64,000 bases of DNA from JAFECT01 sp035551675 (lineage in GTDB: Bacteria > Pseudomonadota > Alphaproteobacteria > Caulobacterales > Caulobacteraceae), in the NCBI GenBank assembly GCA_035551675.1, contig DASZMV010000003.1, positions 62,001 through 126,000 of the forward strand, written 5' to 3'. The notes beneath the pieces are model-generated. The model worked only from the letters and a program-made list of their open reading frames with translations. It was not told where the DNA came from and searched no databases. Positions 50,471 through 59,999 of the stretch are shown here, piece after piece; the stretch's first letter is position 1, and each line of letters starts with the position of its first letter. A program made the position numbers and the translations under genes.

Positions 50471-50611
50471 ATGAGAAAGCTTCTCATCTTTTTCGCCGCC
50501 GCCGCCGCGATCGCGGTTTCGGCCTGTAACACCATCGAAGGCGCCGGCAAGGACGTCAGCGCCGCGGGCAACGCCGTGAGCGACACCGCGCAGGACGCCA
50601 AGCCGCATTAA
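50471..50611 (+). CDS. Entericidin-like small lipoprotein
   Basis: The product is 46 residues. The signal peptide MRKLLIFFAAAAAIAVSAC ends in a lipobox, so the mature form is a lipid-anchored peptide of about 28 residues beginning CNTIEGAGKDVSAAGNAV, the entericidin A/B pattern. In enterics these peptides form a toxin-antidote pair induced in stationary phase; in alphaproteobacteria entericidin-like genes are commonly controlled by EcfG. The upstream EcfG-type promoter and the downstream terminator make it a single-gene transcription unit inside the stress locus. Confidence 0.9.
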   Translation: MRKLLIFFAAAAAIAVSACNTIEGAGKDVSAAGNAVSDTAQDAKPH

Positions 50612-50638
50612 GCGGCGACCACTCGATCAACATTTCAG

Positions 50639-50667
50639 AAGCCCCGTCGCGCCGCGGCGGGGCTTTC
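50639..50667 (+). terminator. Rho-independent terminator of the entericidin-like gene
   Basis: AAGCCCCGTCGC and GCGGCGGGGCTT form a stem with one mismatch around a short loop, followed by a TTTCTC tract. It lies 27 bases after the stop codon. Confidence 0.8.
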
Positions 50668-50721
50668 TCGCATATCGCGTGCGACATTGCGGGACCCTCG
50701 CGGCGTGCTAGGATTCGCCCT

Positions 50722-50773
50722 GTACGCGGGGATCCGTACGCGGGGATCCGTACACGGGGATCCGTACACGGGG
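50722..50773. repeat. 14-nt tandem repeat in the MHS transporter leader, 3.7 copies
   Basis: The unit GTACGCGGGGATCC occurs at 50722-50735 and 50736-50749, a GTACAC variant at 50750-50763, and a partial fourth from 50764. The last copy runs into the transporter ribosome-binding region; the start codon is at 50780. Repeat slippage would move the promoter relative to the start. Confidence 0.85.
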
Positions 50774-50779
50774 GCAGCC

Positions 50780-52468
50780 ATGGCCGATCAGCACCTTGAA
50801 CGTTTGCCGGGAATGGCGACCGTCATCGCCGCCTCGGCTGCGGGCACCGCGTTCGAGTGGTACGACTTCTTCATCTTCGGCAACCTCACCCCGATTATCG
50901 CCAAGCATTTCTTCGCCGGCGTCAACGAACTCACCGGCTTTATCCTGGCGCTCGCAACCTTCGCGCTCGGCTTCTTCATGCGACCGTTCGGCGCGTTGGT
51001 GTTCGGCCTGTTCGGCGACGCCAAGGGCCGCAAGGTCGCCTTCCTGGTCACCATTACCGGCATGGGCCTGGCGACGTTGTTGATCGGCTTTCTGCCCGAC
51101 TTCGACCAGTGCAAGCGCTGGATGCTGCCCGGGATCACCGCGCCGATCCTGTTGGTGGCGCTGCGCGCCATCCAGGGCTTTGCCCTCGGCGGCGAATACG
51201 GCGGCGCCGCGATCTATGTGGCCGAGCACGCACGCCGCAACAACCGCGGCGGCGCGACCAGCTGGATTCAAACCTCCGCCGGCTTCGGCCTCCTCGGTGC
51301 GCTCGGCATGATCCTGGCGTTGCGGACGAACATGGGCGGGGGAGCGTTCGACGCCTGGGGCTGGCGCATTCCGTTCCTGATGTCGGCGGTGTTGCTGGCG
51401 CTGTCGCTGTGGATCCGTCTGAAGCTCGGCGAGAGTCCCGCTTTCAAGCGCATGCAGGCCGAGACCGTGGGCCGCCGCGCGCCGTTTCGCGAAACCTTCC
51501 TGCAGTGGAAGAACCTGAAGTACGTGCTGCTGGCGCTGTTCGGCGTGACCGTCGCGCAGGGCGCGGTCTGGTACTGCGCCTTCTTCTACAGCCAGTTCTT
51601 CATGCAGAAGATTCTCAAGGTCGACGACAATACGGTGAGCGAACTGATCGCGGCGGCGACCGTGGCCAGCGCGGTGCTCTACGTCGCCTTCGGCTATCTG
51701 TCCGACAAGGTCGGGCGCAAGCCGGTGATGCTGTTCGGCATGATCCTGGCGCTCGCCTGCTACCTGCCGATCACCGGTCACTCGGCGTTCCACTATCTGA
51801 CGCGCTTCGGAAATCCGGATCTTGCGACGGCGCAGGCGACGGCGCCGGTGACGGTGATCGCCGACCCGAAGGACTGCACCTTCCAGTTCGACCCGGTCGG
51901 GAAGGCGAAGTTCGTCTCCTCGTGCGAGATTGCGCAGGCTTATCTCACCAACGCCGGCGTCAGCTACGTGACGCGCCCCGCGCCGCCAGGAATAATCGCG
52001 ACCGTCATGGTCGGCAAGACTTCCGTGCCCTCGGTCGATGCGCGGCCGCTCACCGGCACGGCGCAGAAGGAGGCGAAGGCTGCAGCGGAGGGACGCCTGA
52101 AAGCGGCGCTGAAGGCCGCCGGCTATCCCGCGAAGGCGGATCCGGCCAAGGTCGATTTCACCAAGATGCTGATCGTCATGCTGGTGCTGACGGTGGCGGC
52201 GACCGCGCTCTACGGTCCGCAAGCGGCGGCGTTGGTGGAGCTGTTCCCCACGCGGGTGCGCTACACCGGCATGGGCGTGCCCTATAACATCGGCGTCGGC
52301 TGGGTCGGCGGCTTTTTGCCTGCGGTCGCCTTCGCCATGAACGCCGCCAGCGGCGACATGTACTTCGGCCTCTGGTACGCGACCATCTTCACCGCGATCT
52401 CGGTGGTGGTGAGCTTGATCTTCCTCCCTGAAACGCGTGGTCGCGATCTGAATACGATTACGACGTAA
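50780..52468 (+). CDS. MHS-family major facilitator transporter
   Basis: The product is 562 residues with about 12 membrane segments. The N-terminus SAAGTAFEWYDFFIFGNL and the GDAKGRKVAFLVTI loop motif are typical of metabolite:H+ symporters (ProP/ShiA relatives), as is ALRAIQGFALGGEYGGAAIYVAEHA. Residues about 335-460 form an unusually long hydrophilic insertion with two Cys (DCTFQF, SSCEI) before the last helices; ordinary members have about 430-550 residues. The substrate is probably a small osmolyte or organic acid and is unknown. The gene follows the stress locus and could serve osmoadaptation. Confidence 0.88.
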   Translation: MADQHLERLPGMATVIAASAAGTAFEWYDFFIFGNLTPIIAKHFFAGVNELTGFILALATFALGFFMRPFGALVFGLFGDAKGRKVAFLVTITGMGLATLLIGFLPDFDQCKRWMLPGITAPILLVALRAIQGFALGGEYGGAAIYVAEHARRNNRGGATSWIQTSAGFGLLGALGMILALRTNMGGGAFDAWGWRIPFLMSAVLLALSLWIRLKLGESPAFKRMQAETVGRRAPFRETFLQWKNLKYVLLALFGVTVAQGAVWYCAFFYSQFFMQKILKVDDNTVSELIAAATVASAVLYVAFGYLSDKVGRKPVMLFGMILALACYLPITGHSAFHYLTRFGNPDLATAQATAPVTVIADPKDCTFQFDPVGKAKFVSSCEIAQAYLTNAGVSYVTRPAPPGIIATVMVGKTSVPSVDARPLTGTAQKEAKAAAEGRLKAALKAAGYPAKADPAKVDFTKMLIVMLVLTVAATALYGPQAAALVELFPTRVRYTGMGVPYNIGVGWVGGFLPAVAFAMNAASGDMYFGLWYATIFTAISVVVSLIFLPETRGRDLNTITT

Positions 52469-52498
52469 CGGGCGTGAGCGCTTTGGTGTCGGCGATAG

Positions 52499-52646
52499 GA
52501 AGCACGGAGAAAGAGGAGAAGAGGGAGCTGTTGCGTTTCCAGCGCCAAAGCGCGCCGAAGGCGCATTTCATCAAAGGAGGCCCGCTACGCGGGCATTGCG
52601 CGATCGACCTCGTCTTTCTCCACTTTCTCCCCTTCCTCCGTGTTTC
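52499..52646. repeat. Long imperfect inverted repeat with tandem-unit arms (element C), convergent junction
   Basis: The left arm (52499-52529) consists of purine-rich GGAGAAAG-type units, and the right arm (about 52609-52646) of units TTTCTCCAC, TTTCTCCCC, TTCCTCCGTG, imperfectly complementary to the left. Inside is the hairpin CCCGC-TAC-GCGGG (52581-52593). The element fills the 220-bp gap between the convergent transporter and pbpC genes and resembles elements A and B in plan but not in unit sequence. Confidence 0.75.
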
Positions 52647-52688
52647 AGCAGCGTTCCGGCGCCGACATCGCCGCCGGTCGACCGCCTA

Positions 52689-54851
52689 TCACGGCGCCTT
52701 CACGTGTACGCGTGAGACCGACTGCCTTCCCGCGCTGTCGACCACGGTCACGCGGTAGAATCCGCCGGATAACGGGCGCCAGATCACGCGGCCGGAGACG
52801 GGGTCGGGGTCCAGCGGGTCGCCGTCGATGAACCATTTCAGGCCTTCGCCGCGCGCGGCGAGCACGAGGCCGCGTCCCTTCGGACCCGCCTGGTCGAGCT
52901 GAATAATCGCGCCGTCGGGCGGGAAGACCATCACCGGGCCCGACCCCGCGCGCTCCATCCGCTGCAACGCCTGGGGTGCGCCGCGAGGGGCGATCGGCGA
53001 CGGCGCCTTGGCCGGCGCATCGATGGCGTCGAACGCGTCGAATAGGAGGGGCGCGGCCGCCTCGCGACCGGTGAGACTGCCGCGTGCGCCGCCGTCGGGA
53101 CGGCCGGTCCACACGACCACGACGTAGCCGCCGCCGACGCCCGCCGCGACCGCGTCGCGATAGCCGTAGGAGGTGCCGGTCTTGAACGCCACGCGCGGTC
53201 CCTTCGACATCAGGGGGCCCGGCGCGCGCCCCTTTGGCGGCGGCGTTTCGCGCAGGATGTCGAGCACCTGTTCGGCGCTTTCGCTGCGCATGATGCGGCG
53301 ACCGGGTTCGTCCTCGCGCTTCGCCGCGTCCTCGAGCGTCCAGGCCAGCGGCTTGGCCACGCCGTCGTCGGCCAAGGCCGCATAGAGCACCGACAGATCC
53401 TCCAGCGTGATGCCCGCGCCGCCCAGCGCCAGCGCCAGGCCCGCGGCCTTGGTCTGGGCGCGCGGCCGCACCAGGCGCACGCCGGCCTGTTCGATGCGCG
53501 CTTCGAACACGTCGGGGCCGAGTTTATCCAGCGTCGCGACCGCCGGCACGTTCAGAGAATTGGTCAAGGCCTCGCGTGCGGTGACCTCGCCATGGAAGCT
53601 GCGGTCGAAATCCTCGGGCTGGTAGTCGCCGAAGCGGGTCGGCGCGTCGGTCAGCTTGGTGTCGGGCGCAACGATGCCTTCGTCGAACGCGAAGCCATAG
53701 ACGAACGGCTTCAGCGACGAGCCGGGCGAGCGCAGCGCGCGCGTCATGTTCACCCAGCCGCCCGGCCGGTCGAGACCAGCGGAGCCCACCGCCGCGCGCA
53801 CGGCGCGGGTCTTGGCGTCGACCACCAGGATGGCGACGCTGGTTTCCGCGCCCTGGTCCAGCGCGGTTTTGCGCGCGAGGTTCTCCAGCCGCGCCTGCAG
53901 GCTCGCGTCGATGGTGGTCTGGATGGTCGCCTGACCGGCCGGCGCGGCGTGCGCCAGACGGCCCGCCGCGTGCCAGGCCAGATGCGGAAAGGCGGCGCGG
54001 CCGGAGGGAAGCGGCTCCGCATCGGCATCGGCGAAGTCGGCGGCGTCGATGAGGCCGGAGCGCAGCAGCTTTTGCAGCACCTCGCGCCGCGCCGCCCGGG
54101 CGGCCTGGGGCCTCCGGTCCGGACGCCGGGCCTCCGGCGCCTGGGGGAGCGCGATCAGGAGCGCCTGTTCGCCCAGCGTCAGGCTCTCCGGTTCATGGCC
54201 GAAATAGGAGAGCGAGGCGGCGCGCACGCCTTCCAGATTGCCGCCGTAGGGCGCCAGGGTGAGATAAAGCGAGAGGATCTGCGGTTTCGACAACCGCGCC
54301 TCGAGCTGCACGGCGCGCAGCATCTCGATAAACTTGGCGACAAAACTGCGCGGGTGCGGCGTCAGCAGGCGCGCGGTCTGCATGGTGATGGTCGAGCCGC
54401 CCGACACCGTGCGCCGGGCGCGAAAATCGGTGAACGCCGCGCGCGCCACCGCCGCCGGATCGACGCCGAGGTGGCTATAGAACCGCGCATCCTCGACCGC
54501 GGTGAGATGTCTCAGATAGCTCGGATCGGTGCGTTCGAGATCGGCGCGCACGCGCCAGCGACCGTGATCCACCGGCAGAGCCCGCAACCATGCGCCGCGC
54601 CGATCCAGCACCACCGGCGAAGATCGCTCCGCCTTGGCGAGGTCCGGCGGAAACACCGCATCGGCCAACAGCAAGACGCACTGCAGCCCAAGCACGCCGA
54701 TCAGGCCGAGGACGATCCGCCGCACCCACCGCGCGTCGCGCGCGTCCGCCGTCGCCGCGCGATCTTTCCACGCCTCACCGACCGCCGTGCCGGCGGCCGT
54801 AACGCCCGCCATTCGCGAGCGCCAATCCACGCTGAACCCTACGCCCGGCAC
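52689..54851 (-). CDS. pbpC: Penicillin-binding protein 1C
   Basis: The product is 720 residues from the GTG at 54851, preceded by GGGAAGG; an ATG at 54812 is the alternative. A membrane helix (residues 45-67) is followed by the glycosyltransferase domain (TAVEDARFYSHLGVD with catalytic Glu, GGSTITMQTARLL), then the transpeptidase: Ser in RSPGSSLKPF, SLN in TNSLNVP, KTG in FKTGTSYGYRD. The C-terminal 90 residues are the BiPBP_C domain. It polymerises peptidoglycan from the periplasmic side. It follows the alpha-2-macroglobulin gene by 16 bp, the same pairing as pbpC-yfhM in E. coli. Confidence 0.95.
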   Translation of the reverse strand: MPGVGFSVDWRSRMAGVTAAGTAVGEAWKDRAATADARDARWVRRIVLGLIGVLGLQCVLLLADAVFPPDLAKAERSSPVVLDRRGAWLRALPVDHGRWRVRADLERTDPSYLRHLTAVEDARFYSHLGVDPAAVARAAFTDFRARRTVSGGSTITMQTARLLTPHPRSFVAKFIEMLRAVQLEARLSKPQILSLYLTLAPYGGNLEGVRAASLSYFGHEPESLTLGEQALLIALPQAPEARRPDRRPQAARAARREVLQKLLRSGLIDAADFADADAEPLPSGRAAFPHLAWHAAGRLAHAAPAGQATIQTTIDASLQARLENLARKTALDQGAETSVAILVVDAKTRAVRAAVGSAGLDRPGGWVNMTRALRSPGSSLKPFVYGFAFDEGIVAPDTKLTDAPTRFGDYQPEDFDRSFHGEVTAREALTNSLNVPAVATLDKLGPDVFEARIEQAGVRLVRPRAQTKAAGLALALGGAGITLEDLSVLYAALADDGVAKPLAWTLEDAAKREDEPGRRIMRSESAEQVLDILRETPPPKGRAPGPLMSKGPRVAFKTGTSYGYRDAVAAGVGGGYVVVVWTGRPDGGARGSLTGREAAAPLLFDAFDAIDAPAKAPSPIAPRGAPQALQRMERAGSGPVMVFPPDGAIIQLDQAGPKGRGLVLAARGEGLKWFIDGDPLDPDPVSGRVIWRPLSGGFYRVTVVDSAGRQSVSRVHVKAP

Positions 54852-54867
54852 CCGGCCGCCTTCCCGA

Positions 54868-57800
54868 TCAGATCGCCGGCGCGATGACGGTGCGCCCGCC
54901 CGCCGTGCGCGCGAAGACGCCCGCGTGGTACATGTCGCGCGCCTCGGTCCCCGGCAGGTAGAAGTCGCCCGCGGTCACCGCGCGCACCACATAGGCGACG
55001 GTAAAGTTGTCGCCGCCGTGCAGCTTCATCGCCGCTATATAGCGGTCGTCGCGCATCTCCTGGGCGTTCACGCTCGACAGGTCGCCGAGGAACTTGAACG
55101 GCCCCTCCGACGCGTCTTCGGGACTGAGCACGGTCTCGATCTCGAACCCGGCCGGCAGGGCGTCGTCGATCACCAGCGGCAGGGTCTGGGCCGAGGCGGC
55201 GCGGCCGGAGATGCGCACCACCACGCGGTCGCCCTGGGCGATATGCGAGGGATCGATGCGCGCACCCTGCATGGTGAAATAGCTCTTCTCCAGATTGATG
55301 CCGTTCGAGGCGGCGCTCGGCGGCGACGCCGGCTCGCCGCGCACGGTCACCGTGCGCCACAGCGCGCCGGTTCCGCGATTGACGAAGCGCGCCTGGGCGA
55401 GCGGTCCCACGCCCCAACGCACCGCGCCGCCGCTGTTGACCAGGGGCGTCACCCCGGCGGTGTCGATGCGGATCTGACCTGCCGCCGCCAGCATATAATG
55501 GGCCGCCTGCAGCAGGCGCGCCTGCTCCTGGGTGTTCAGGCGGTCGGGATCCTTCACCGAATCCTCGAGCCGCGCTTGCAGGCTGCGCGCGAGATCGGTC
55601 TCGCCGGCTTCGTAGGCGAGCGCGATGACCGCCGCGGTGTCGCGAAGCGGGCTCTGATACCAGTCGTACTTGTCCTGGTAGCCGAGCGCGGCGATGGCCT
55701 GGCGGAAGGAGTCGCGACCGCGTGCGCGGTCGCCCATCATGTCGAGCGCGGCGCCGACCTGGGCGCGCGCCACCGGCGACTGTTCGGTCTTGAACTGAAC
55801 GTCGTGATACCAGCGCAGGCGGGCCAGATCGCCGGTCGCGCGTCCGGCTTTCGCCAGGTCGTAGAGCGCATAGGCCGCCGCGCGCGAGCGCATGTTGGCG
55901 GTCATGGTCTTCAGCATGTCCTTGTTCGCCCACCACCAGTCCGGATAGGCCATGACATAGGACACCGAGGCGAAGCCGTCGGGACGTGACACCTGGCGCA
56001 TGGCGCCGAGCGCCTTGTCCAGCGAGTCCTGCGACACCGGCACGCCCGCGTTTTTGGCCTCGATGAGAAAGTCGGTGGCGTAGGCGCCGAGCCATGGATC
56101 GGCCTCCGCGTCACCCACCCGCCACAGGCCGAAGGCCCCGTCGGCGGACTGACGGTCAAGGAGTTTCGACACCGCCTCGACCAGGAGCGGATGCGCGCGT
56201 TTCACCACGCCGTCCTGCGCCACGCCGTTGGTGGAGAACAGGTACGGATAGGCCGCCGAGACCAATTGTTCGGTGCAGCCGTAGGGGTACTTCGCCAGCG
56301 CGTCGGCGATGGGCGCCGGATCGAAACCGCGGAAGGGCGAATAGCTGACTTCGAGCGTGGCCGAACCCGGCGCATAGCCGTCGAGCAGTTCGTTGCGCGG
56401 GGCCCAGAGCTCGCCCGGTTTCTGCAGGCTGGAATAGACCTTGGTTTCCGGACCCCAGCCGACACGGGTCTGCAGGTTGAAACTTTCCGGATAATTGAAG
56501 TGCGGACCGGTGACGTTGAAAGCGATGCGCCCGACGCCCGCGACGTTCGGCGCGCTGATCGGCACATGTTCGGCGATGCGCTGGCCGGTCAGCAGTTGGT
56601 AGAGCTTGCTGAACAGGCTGAAGAGGCCGTTCTGTCCCTGCACCACCGCGGTATAGCCGCCGGACGCACCTTCGAGGTTGTGCAGTTCGAGCGTCGCCAG
56701 CGCCTTGTCGCCGGGCGCCAGGAACCGCGGCAGGTCGAGTTCGGCCACAACCGCTTCGCGCACCGTGACCTTCTGATCGGTCTGGCCCACGGCCTGGTCG
56801 GTCCAGGCCACCGCCATGACGCGGAGCTCGCCGTTGAACTGCGGCGCCGGCAACACGATGCGCGCCTGGCCGTCAAGACCGGTCTCCACCACGCCCGACC
56901 ACAGGGCGACGGTCTTGATCGGCGTGACCGTCAGGCTCGCGCCGCCGATTTCGTCAGCGCCGTAGTTCAGCGTCGCAGCCGCGCCGAGGTTCGGATCGAG
57001 CAGGCGTCCGTAGTCGTCGCGATAGTCGACGCCCAGCGCCCGCTTGCCGAAATACCAGTTGGTCGGATTGGGGCTCTCGAACTTGGTGAGGTTCAAGATG
57101 CCCTGGTCGACCGCGGCGATGGTGACCTTGGCGCGTTGGCCGAACTTCAGCCCCTTCACATGCACCGGCACGACCAGCTGGTCGCGGCCACGAATCTTTT
57201 CCGCGGTTCCGACGTCGACGACGAGTTGGCGGCCTTTCGGGTCGAGCTTCACATAGGTCAGGCCGATGGCGCGGCGCGGCTTGGGCGTCGCCACCGGATC
57301 GCGCGGCTGCACCACCGAGATCAGCACATAGGCGCCGCCGCCCCAGGCCGCCGACGACCTCAGCCGTACTGTCGTGCCGCCTTCGGGCACGTAGATGTTG
57401 CGCAGCTCGACGATGCGGTCGGTGGCGACCGCCACCTGCGCCTGACCCGCGTAGGGCGCCTTGATCGCGATGGAGACGGTCTCGCCCTGGGCGTACTTCT
57501 GATCGCCCGCGCTGACGCGCACCATGTCGGGCGCCTCCGCGTCCTGTGCCGGCGCGCCCCAGCCCGAGGCGAAGCGGATCACGGTCTTGGCGTTGGTCTT
57601 GGGATCGGTCAGTTCGAGGCGATAGTCGCCCCAGCCGAGCCGACGTGCGAGCTTGCCCTGGCCCGAGGCGCCGATGTCGAGCGCGCCCTTGGCGACCACG
57701 ACGTCGCGGCTGGTGCGCCGCCAGCCCCACTTTCCATCCTGCTGATACCAGTCGTAGTTCCAGTTCTCCGCGACCAGCGACCAGGCGGCGCCGCTGACGG

Positions 57801-59853
57801 ACGTCGGCGCGCCCTGCGCATTCACCGCGGCGATGTCGAAGCCGATCAGCGGCGTCGATCCGCCGTTCGCGGGCTGATCGACCTTCACCCCGAAATAGAG
57901 CGGCCGATCGCGCAGTTTGAACTCGGCCTGTTCGCGCACGGGCCGTCCGCCCGGTTCGAACACCGAGGCGACGAACAGCGCCTTCAGCGGTTGCGCGCTG
58001 TCGCCGGCCTGCCCGCCGTCGAGTTGCAGAGTCGCGTGGCCGGAGCCGTCGGTCGTCGTCTCCTTCAGATCGACCTGTTTTTCCTGATAGGTCGTCTGGG
58101 CGTCGCCCCAGGAATAGCCCTTGAAGCGGGGAAATGGATCGGCGTCGGCCTTGAACCGCGCCTCGCCCTGCACCTTTAAGCCCGCAGCCACGGCGCCGTA
58201 GAGGAAGCGCGCGTCGACGGCGACGTTGCGCACCTCGCCCACGGTCATCGGCCGCGCGGAATCGTTCGCCACCTCGACGGCCAGGCGCTGGGGCGCAAAG
58301 TCCTCGACCTCGAAGTTGTAGGCGCCCGCCGGCTTGTCGACGCCCTGCAGATCGATCTCCGCCGACCAGCGGCCGCGCGGCGCGCTCGCGGGCAAGACAA
58401 AGTCCGCGTTGACGAAACCCTGCGGCGAGCCGCCGAAGCTCCAACGCGAAGCCTCGACGCCGGACGGACGTTTCACCACGATGAAGCCCTTGCGGTCCTT
58501 CACCGCCTTGGCTTCGAGATCGCGCAACAAGGCGACCAGACGCACCGTCTCGCCCGGGCGATAGATGCCGCGATCCGAATAGACGTAGGAGTCGACCGCG
58601 CCCGTCGCGCTGCGTCCCGCGGTCAGGCTCGCGTCCTGCTGGCGACCGCCTGTGCCCTGGTTCGACAGGTCGACCGGCGGCCGCGCGATGTCCATGGTGG
58701 TGAAGTCGGCGCCCGGCCCATAGGCCATCAACGCCTTGGCGACATCGGCGCCTTTGCCGTCGAGCAGCGGCTTGGCGAACCGCACATGGCCGTCGCCATC
58801 GGACACGGCGGTGGCGAGATCCTCGCCATCCTGCGCCACCAGCGCCACGCGCACGCCGCCCATGGGCCGCGCGCTCTTCAGCGAACGCACCGTGACGTCG
58901 AGTCCCTCGGCGCCCTGGTAGGAGACCAGCGCCATGTCGGTGAACAGGATCCAACGCCGCGCCTGGGCCGGCTGGTCATCGCTGTCGTCGTGGTCCTTGA
59001 GATTCCGCGCGCCCGAGGCGTCCTTCACCTTCAGCACATAAGCGCCGGGTTTCAGCTCGTGCAGCACCGCGCCCAACGGGAACACGGTGGTCACACGCTC
59101 GGACTGCGGGCCCTTCACCTCGAGGTCGCCGGTCCAGACCTTGCGGCCGTCGTCGCCCACCGCGTCGTCGCCGTAGTCGTCGGGATACTGGCCCTCGGCG
59201 GTGGGATCAGGCGCGGAGATCGACTTTCTCACCAGGTTGCGATCGGGCACGCGCCAGACCTCGACCTTCAGCCGCGAAACATTGACCGTCTCGATGCCGA
59301 CGCCGTCGCCATCTTCGCGCGGCAGGATCACGCCCTCGCCGGAGAAGCCCACATAGGTCGGCTTGACCCCGAAGGTGAAGTCGACGTCGGCGTTGGCCTT
59401 CAGCGCTTCGCCGTCCTTGGCCTTCAGCCCCTTGAGGAAGCTGACGCGATGGTCGGTGACTCCCGTACCGGTGACGCAGAGTTCGGCCGGGTTCTTCGGG
59501 TTGATCGTCGCCGCCGGCGGGCGTCCGGGATCGGGCGACACGAGAATGTAGTCGCTGTAGGCCAGCCGCGGATCGAGCGCGCGGGTGAACTCGACGCAGG
59601 CCTTGGCGTTGGCGTCGGATGTGTCAACGCGCTGGCGCCAGACCGCGAAGCCCTCGGGCTTGGGGAGGCCGGCTCTACGCGCGTGGGCCGAACGCGGATG
59701 ACCGAACAGGGAGAACAGGCCTCCGCCGCTCGAACTCTCGGTTCGTGTGTGCAGGGTTTCGGTGGCCTTGGCGACGATGAAGCCGCCGCCAAAACCGATC
59801 ACCACGGCGCCGAAAGCGCCGACCAGAAGCGACCTATCGTTCCACCACGCCAT
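54868..59853 (-). CDS. yfhM: Bacterial alpha-2-macroglobulin with thioester
   Basis: The product is 1661 residues from the ATG at 59853, with GGAGGG upstream. A membrane helix near residues 9-30 anchors it to the inner membrane. MG-type beta domains fill most of the length, with SDRGIYRPGETVRLVALLRD typical of the MG2/MG3 region. The bait/ANA region follows. The thioester motif YGCTEQ is intact, with Cys1193 at 56275-56277. The complement-like helical domain then continues to the C-terminus. Such proteins trap periplasmic proteases and act with PBP1C, encoded next, as an envelope defence. Confidence 0.95.
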   Translation of the reverse strand: MAWWNDRSLLVGAFGAVVIGFGGGFIVAKATETLHTRTESSSGGGLFSLFGHPRSAHARRAGLPKPEGFAVWRQRVDTSDANAKACVEFTRALDPRLAYSDYILVSPDPGRPPAATINPKNPAELCVTGTGVTDHRVSFLKGLKAKDGEALKANADVDFTFGVKPTYVGFSGEGVILPREDGDGVGIETVNVSRLKVEVWRVPDRNLVRKSISAPDPTAEGQYPDDYGDDAVGDDGRKVWTGDLEVKGPQSERVTTVFPLGAVLHELKPGAYVLKVKDASGARNLKDHDDSDDQPAQARRWILFTDMALVSYQGAEGLDVTVRSLKSARPMGGVRVALVAQDGEDLATAVSDGDGHVRFAKPLLDGKGADVAKALMAYGPGADFTTMDIARPPVDLSNQGTGGRQQDASLTAGRSATGAVDSYVYSDRGIYRPGETVRLVALLRDLEAKAVKDRKGFIVVKRPSGVEASRWSFGGSPQGFVNADFVLPASAPRGRWSAEIDLQGVDKPAGAYNFEVEDFAPQRLAVEVANDSARPMTVGEVRNVAVDARFLYGAVAAGLKVQGEARFKADADPFPRFKGYSWGDAQTTYQEKQVDLKETTTDGSGHATLQLDGGQAGDSAQPLKALFVASVFEPGGRPVREQAEFKLRDRPLYFGVKVDQPANGGSTPLIGFDIAAVNAQGAPTSVSGAAWSLVAENWNYDWYQQDGKWGWRRTSRDVVVAKGALDIGASGQGKLARRLGWGDYRLELTDPKTNAKTVIRFASGWGAPAQDAEAPDMVRVSAGDQKYAQGETVSIAIKAPYAGQAQVAVATDRIVELRNIYVPEGGTTVRLRSSAAWGGGAYVLISVVQPRDPVATPKPRRAIGLTYVKLDPKGRQLVVDVGTAEKIRGRDQLVVPVHVKGLKFGQRAKVTIAAVDQGILNLTKFESPNPTNWYFGKRALGVDYRDDYGRLLDPNLGAAATLNYGADEIGGASLTVTPIKTVALWSGVVETGLDGQARIVLPAPQFNGELRVMAVAWTDQAVGQTDQKVTVREAVVAELDLPRFLAPGDKALATLELHNLEGASGGYTAVVQGQNGLFSLFSKLYQLLTGQRIAEHVPISAPNVAGVGRIAFNVTGPHFNYPESFNLQTRVGWGPETKVYSSLQKPGELWAPRNELLDGYAPGSATLEVSYSPFRGFDPAPIADALAKYPYGCTEQLVSAAYPYLFSTNGVAQDGVVKRAHPLLVEAVSKLLDRQSADGAFGLWRVGDAEADPWLGAYATDFLIEAKNAGVPVSQDSLDKALGAMRQVSRPDGFASVSYVMAYPDWWWANKDMLKTMTANMRSRAAAYALYDLAKAGRATGDLARLRWYHDVQFKTEQSPVARAQVGAALDMMGDRARGRDSFRQAIAALGYQDKYDWYQSPLRDTAAVIALAYEAGETDLARSLQARLEDSVKDPDRLNTQEQARLLQAAHYMLAAAGQIRIDTAGVTPLVNSGGAVRWGVGPLAQARFVNRGTGALWRTVTVRGEPASPPSAASNGINLEKSYFTMQGARIDPSHIAQGDRVVVRISGRAASAQTLPLVIDDALPAGFEIETVLSPEDASEGPFKFLGDLSSVNAQEMRDDRYIAAMKLHGGDNFTVAYVVRAVTAGDFYLPGTEARDMYHAGVFARTAGGRTVIAPAI

Positions 59854-59999
59854 GACACCCTCCAGACGCGACGGAACGAGACGACGCGCGCTAAACGAGA
59901 TTCTGTCAATTTGCTTACCGACCACAGTTCCGTGAACGGTTGCGTATTCGCGTGTAGAGACGTAGCCAGGACACAGCGAGGACGAACAGGAGCCGTGCG

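Noticed and set aside
54105..54150. GGGCCTCCGG direct repeats and CCGGTCCGG palindrome inside pbpC as a REP element
   Set aside because: The stretch codes for an ordinary basic linker in the pbpC frame with no break, and no second copy is seen.
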